DNA of 47,745 bases from Desulfonatronovibrio sp. (GTDB taxonomy: Bacteria; Desulfobacterota; Desulfovibrionia; Desulfovibrionales; Desulfonatronovibrionaceae): assembly GCA_003566455.1 (NCBI GenBank), contig PXDF01000166.1, forward strand, positions 1 through 47,745, read 5' to 3'. Position 1 is the stretch's first letter. The number at the start of each line of letters is the position of its first letter. The notes beneath the pieces were generated by a model. The model was not told the DNA's origin. It saw nothing but the letters and a program-made list of their open reading frames with translations, and did no database searches. Of the stretch, positions 44,890-47,745 are shown piece by piece. Made by a program: the position numbers and the translations under genes.

Positions 44890-45048
44890 CCAATTCCAGC
44901 ATTCCAGTCAAGCCAGGGCGTGATCTACGCCTCGCTCCGACATTCCAGCATTCCAGCATTTATTCTTAACTTTTTCACTTTTTACTTTTTACCTTCACAA
45001 CTTTCATACTTTTAACTTTCAGCTTTGAGATTCCCACCTTCCCACTCT
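44890..45048. repeat. Short-repeat array upstream of the aminotransferase
   Basis: Contains repeated CATTCCAG words (two clusters, 44892-44908 and 44941-44960) followed by CT-rich words (CTTTTTACTTTTTACC, CTTTCATACTTTTAACTTTC, CCTTCCCAC). Several of these words also occur in the array at 36476-36836. No gene was seen. Confidence 0.7.
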
Positions 45049-45119
45049 GAATCATTGACATTCTCTAAAGGAAAAAGCACCATGTAGTTCAACAACACAG
45101 CAACTATCGGAGATAATTC

Positions 45120-46265
45120 ATGATTTCACAACGGTGCTCCAGCCTGAAGCCTTTTTACGTCATGGAAATACTTGAAAGGGCCAAGGAGCTTGAGAAAAAC
45201 GGGAAGGAAATTGTCCATCTGGAAATCGGAGAGCCTGACTTTGATACCCCTGAATGCGTTAAACAGGCTGCCCGAGATGCCCTGGACAGAGGTAAAACCC
45301 ATTACACCCACAGCATGGGCATTCCTGAACTGAGACAGGCCATAAGCAGACACTATACCAATACATATCAGGTGGATATCCACCCGGATCAGATTCTTGT
45401 CACCGCCGGCACATCACCGGCCATGTTCATGCTGTTTTCAACGCTTCTGCACCCCAAAGACGAGGTCATTATCTCAGACCCGCATTACGCGTGTTATCCC
45501 GGCTTTATCTCTTTTGCCGGGGGAACTCCGGTCAAGATACGGGTCAATGAGGAAAACGGATTTCAGTTAACCCCGGAAAAAGTCAGAGAGAGATTGACTC
45601 CGCGTACCAGAGGCATCTTTATCAACTCCCCATCCAATCCCACAGGCAATGTCACTCCTCCTGACATCATCAGAGAGCTGGCCAGCCTGGGCCCCTGCGT
45701 TATCTCAGACGAAATATACCATGGCCTTGTATACAAGGGCAAGGAGCACAGCGTTCTGGAATTTACCGACAACGCCTTTGTGCTTAACGGCTTTTCCAAG
45801 CTGTACGCCATGACTGGATGGCGACTGGGCTATATAATCTCTCCCAGACCGTTTGTCAGGACTATGCAGATAGTTCACCAGAATTTCTTTATTTCCGCGA
45901 ACTCAATAGCCCAATGGGCCGGTATCGCCGCCCTGGAGAAAGCGAGCGACGATGTCCTTAAAATGAAGCAGACCTATAATAAGCGCCGGGAATACATGCT
46001 GGAAAGGCTGGGCCGGATGGGTTTCAAGGTCAGTGTGGAACCAACCGGGGCTTTTTACATTCTGGCCAACGCCAGGTTTCTGTCTGATAATTCCTATGAA
46101 CTGGCCTTTGACATCCTGGAAAAAGCCGGGGTTGGAGTGGCCCCGGGCATTGATTTTGGTGAGGGAGCGGAAGGATATCTGCGCTTCTCCTATGCCAACT
46201 CCCTGGAAAACATCAAAACCGGCATGGACAGGCTGGAAGAGTATGTAAGCAATATTGTCTCTTAG
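45120..46265 (+). CDS. Class I/II PLP-dependent aminotransferase
   Basis: The 381-residue enzyme of the aspartate aminotransferase superfamily has the PLP Lys K227 in LNGFSKLYAMTGWRLGY. It also has N173 in NSPSNPTGN, D197 in ISDEIYHGLVY, and YTHSMGIPELRQAISRHY near the N-terminus. The C-terminal FLRFSYANS-like stretch (YLRFSYANSLENI) carries the carboxylate-binding Arg. The substrate is not predictable from sequence; aspartate, alanine/glutamate or a branched amino acid are possible. A foldback element follows the stop. Confidence 0.93.
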   Translation: MISQRCSSLKPFYVMEILERAKELEKNGKEIVHLEIGEPDFDTPECVKQAARDALDRGKTHYTHSMGIPELRQAISRHYTNTYQVDIHPDQILVTAGTSPAMFMLFSTLLHPKDEVIISDPHYACYPGFISFAGGTPVKIRVNEENGFQLTPEKVRERLTPRTRGIFINSPSNPTGNVTPPDIIRELASLGPCVISDEIYHGLVYKGKEHSVLEFTDNAFVLNGFSKLYAMTGWRLGYIISPRPFVRTMQIVHQNFFISANSIAQWAGIAALEKASDDVLKMKQTYNKRREYMLERLGRMGFKVSVEPTGAFYILANARFLSDNSYELAFDILEKAGVGVAPGIDFGEGAEGYLRFSYANSLENIKTGMDRLEEYVSNIVS

Positions 46266-46289
46266 ACAAGCAGCAGGTTTTTTCCTGAA

Positions 46290-46535
46290 AACTGTTCACC
46301 GGTTCATTTTGCGCGCTATCAGCGAGAGGCTCTATGTTTTCTTGGACCCGCCAGAAGGGGGAAACCGGACCGCGGGGAAGGCTGAATTATTAAAAAGAAA
46401 ACAAATGCTCTAAAATCGACAAAACACGGTAAACCCGAAACTTGAGAGTCCGGAGGGGGCAAGCGTCCCCCTTTGGCGGGGCATAGAAAACCCAGAGCCG
46501 GAAGCGCGGCAAGCAAAATGAACCGGTGAACAGTT
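46290..46535. repeat. 246 bp foldback element with 23 bp perfect terminal inverted repeats
   Basis: The ends (46290-46312 and 46513-46535) are perfect 23 bp inverted repeats reading AACTGTTCACCGGTTCATTT then TGC. Internal arms of about 60 bp also pair imperfectly (GGCTCT...GTTTTCT, CCCGCCA.AAGGGGGA). A separate small hairpin AGGGGG/CCCCCT lies near 46455-46473. No transposase frame is inside, so it is non-autonomous. Clear target-site duplications were not seen. Confidence 0.8.
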
Positions 46536-46570
46536 AACCCATAAATTTTCATTCAACTCGTGATAAACAA

Positions 46571-47425
46571 ATGATTCTTTCCTATCACCCATATTTTCAT
46601 GGACACAGATTCCGGCTCTGCGCCGGAAGAGATCCAGACAGCAAAGACCGGAAACTGATGCGTGAAGCCTCGGCAGTGCTATTGCCTCCAGGTCGCCTGC
46701 CTGCCCTTTATGAAGAGGCCATGAAACACTGCGGCCTGGTCTTCCCCAATTATTCCAGCCGGTACAGCTATCCCGGCAAAATCGGAGATATTCAGCTTTT
46801 CAGGGAAAAAAACCTGCCCCACCCCGGCACACATGCCTTTAACAGCCTGAAAGAGTGTCCTTCAGATTACTGGCAGACAATTGATTACCCTGTGATCATC
46901 AAACATTCCGCCGGCGGTGAGGGTCGTCTGGTATATCTTGCCCACACACCGGATGAGGCAATGGATGTCTTATCTGACTTCAAGGGTATGGAGAAAGAAG
47001 GTTTTTACGGATTTCTGGTACAGGAATTTGTGGATGCTGGACACAGCACCCTGCGGGTGGTTGTCATGCACACTTGTTTATACAGTTACTGGAGGGTGCA
47101 GCCTGATCCAGGCAAGATCAAGCACAATCTTGCTCAGGGAGGAATAGTTGACCATGAATCTGATCAACGCGTGCAGGCCAGGGGCCGAGAGCTTGTCAGA
47201 CAACTTCGCGCCTGCAGCGGCATCAATCTGGCAGGTATTGACGTGCTGTTTGATCACTCAATCTCTAATGAACCGCGCCCCCTGCTCCTGGAAGTAAACT
47301 ATTTTTTTGCCTTTGAAGGCCTTGGAGGCCTGGATGGTTACCATGAACTGCTTAAAAAAGCGGTTAAGGACTGGTTGCTGGATAAAGGCCTGCCCCTTCC
47401 TCCCAAGGATTTCGGACCAGATTGA
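46571..47425 (+). CDS. ATP-grasp superfamily protein (RimK-like)
   Basis: The 284-residue protein resembles ATP-grasp ligases. It has a pre-grasp region with DIQLFREKNLPHPGTHAF, then YPVIIKHSAGGEGRLVYLAH (Lys and Gly-rich nucleotide loop), VQEFVDAGHSTLRVVVMHT, HNLAQGGIVDHE and INLAGIDVLFD. It ends in LLLEVNYFFAFEGLGG (metal-binding Glu/Asn). Such enzymes ligate a carboxylate to an amine, as in RimK. The substrate is unknown. It lies between two different foldback elements. Confidence 0.85.
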   Translation: MILSYHPYFHGHRFRLCAGRDPDSKDRKLMREASAVLLPPGRLPALYEEAMKHCGLVFPNYSSRYSYPGKIGDIQLFREKNLPHPGTHAFNSLKECPSDYWQTIDYPVIIKHSAGGEGRLVYLAHTPDEAMDVLSDFKGMEKEGFYGFLVQEFVDAGHSTLRVVVMHTCLYSYWRVQPDPGKIKHNLAQGGIVDHESDQRVQARGRELVRQLRACSGINLAGIDVLFDHSISNEPRPLLLEVNYFFAFEGLGGLDGYHELLKKAVKDWLLDKGLPLPPKDFGPD

Positions 47426-47543
47426 TCAGATTTCACAACAGCCTCAGCAACAATTCAGTTAATACTGGCCGGAGAAAAAATACTCACGCCCGTTCAGCCT
47501 TAAGGCTTCACTAGAACCGCAGGGCAGGTCTCTGGAAGAATCC

Positions 47544-47745
47544 TTGAACCGCCCGCTCGCGGACTCGCTCAAGGCGCCAAGTACGCCAAGAAGAGTGTTC
47601 CTGTCTCTGCTGGGTTAGCCCAGTTCAAGAGCTTCGCTCTTTCTCTGGTCATACAGCAGAGCCAGAGACTTCGCCCCGTCTATCGACGGAAAGTGGATAG
47701 ATCTTACTTTGCGTCCCTGGCGCCTTGAGCGAAGCGGGCGGTTAA
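47544..47745. repeat. Foldback element at the window end
   Basis: The left arm near 47544-47590 (TTGAACCGCCCGCT, then CGCTCAAGGCGCCAAG, ACGC.AAG) matches in reverse complement the final bases of the window (TTAACCGCCCGCTTCGCTCA then AGGCGCCAGGGACGCAAAG). The arms differ by a few bases, including a small insertion near the start of the left arm. The stretch between contains further short palindromes such as CTTCGCTC words. No open frame is evident. The right boundary may continue past the window. Confidence 0.7.

Overview
The window looks like chromosome from a Gram-negative, anaerobically respiring deltaproteobacterium, most likely a sulfate or sulfur reducer of the Desulfovibrionales type. 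The signs are a 12-gene complex I operon lacking the NADH-oxidising module, a type II secretion (T2SS) locus, a TrpB2-type synthase, an AmmeMemoRadiSam B protein, a UbiB/phasin pair and a large BCCT osmolyte transporter. The transporter would suit a saline or alkaline habitat, but that is inference. No phage, CRISPR array, intact insertion sequence or plasmid gene was seen.

Layout: 1-7581 (+) is the downstream part of a T2SS operon (end of gspF, a membrane acyltransferase-like gene, a propeller-like lipoprotein, then gspG-H-I-J-K-L-M-N), mostly with overlapping or nearly abutting genes. 7685-11502 holds a small hypothetical gene, a CNNM/DUF21 membrane protein and the BCCT transporter, which appears to start at CTG. 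11718-16863 holds rpe, a glycolate/lactate-oxidase-type Fe-S protein, and a coaX-eno-folD cluster. 17038-19601 (-) holds amrB, a small secreted protein and a sigma54-activator-like protein whose GAFTGA loop and Walker B acidic residues are missing. 19685-21275 (+) holds sfsA and a DMT permease, ending at a strong bidirectional terminator.

21361-33304 (-) is the nuo operon, nuoA-B-C-D-H-I-J-K, an extra antiporter-like subunit, then nuoL-M-N. There are no nuoE, F or G genes, so electrons probably come from ferredoxin or another donor. NuoL carries Lys in place of the conserved TM5 proton-pathway Glu.

33686-47425 is a mosaic of housekeeping and accessory genes: yjbQ, a sugar aminotransferase, tRNA-Met(CAT), a tandem universal stress protein, ubiB plus a phasin-like gene, trpB2, infA, a PHP phosphoesterase, a U32 peptidase-family protein, ettA, an aminotransferase and an ATP-grasp enzyme.

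Intergenic DNA is rich in small repeats. Two related 88-96 bp palindromic elements lie at 34131-34226 and 38944-39031, two larger foldback elements lie at 46290-46535 and 47544-47745, and four arrays of degenerate short repeats with a roughly 7-8 bp rhythm lie at 11503, 17860, 36476 and 44890. No clearly new multigene system was found. The best leads are the degenerate sigma54 activator, the NuoL Glu-to-Lys change and the repeat families.
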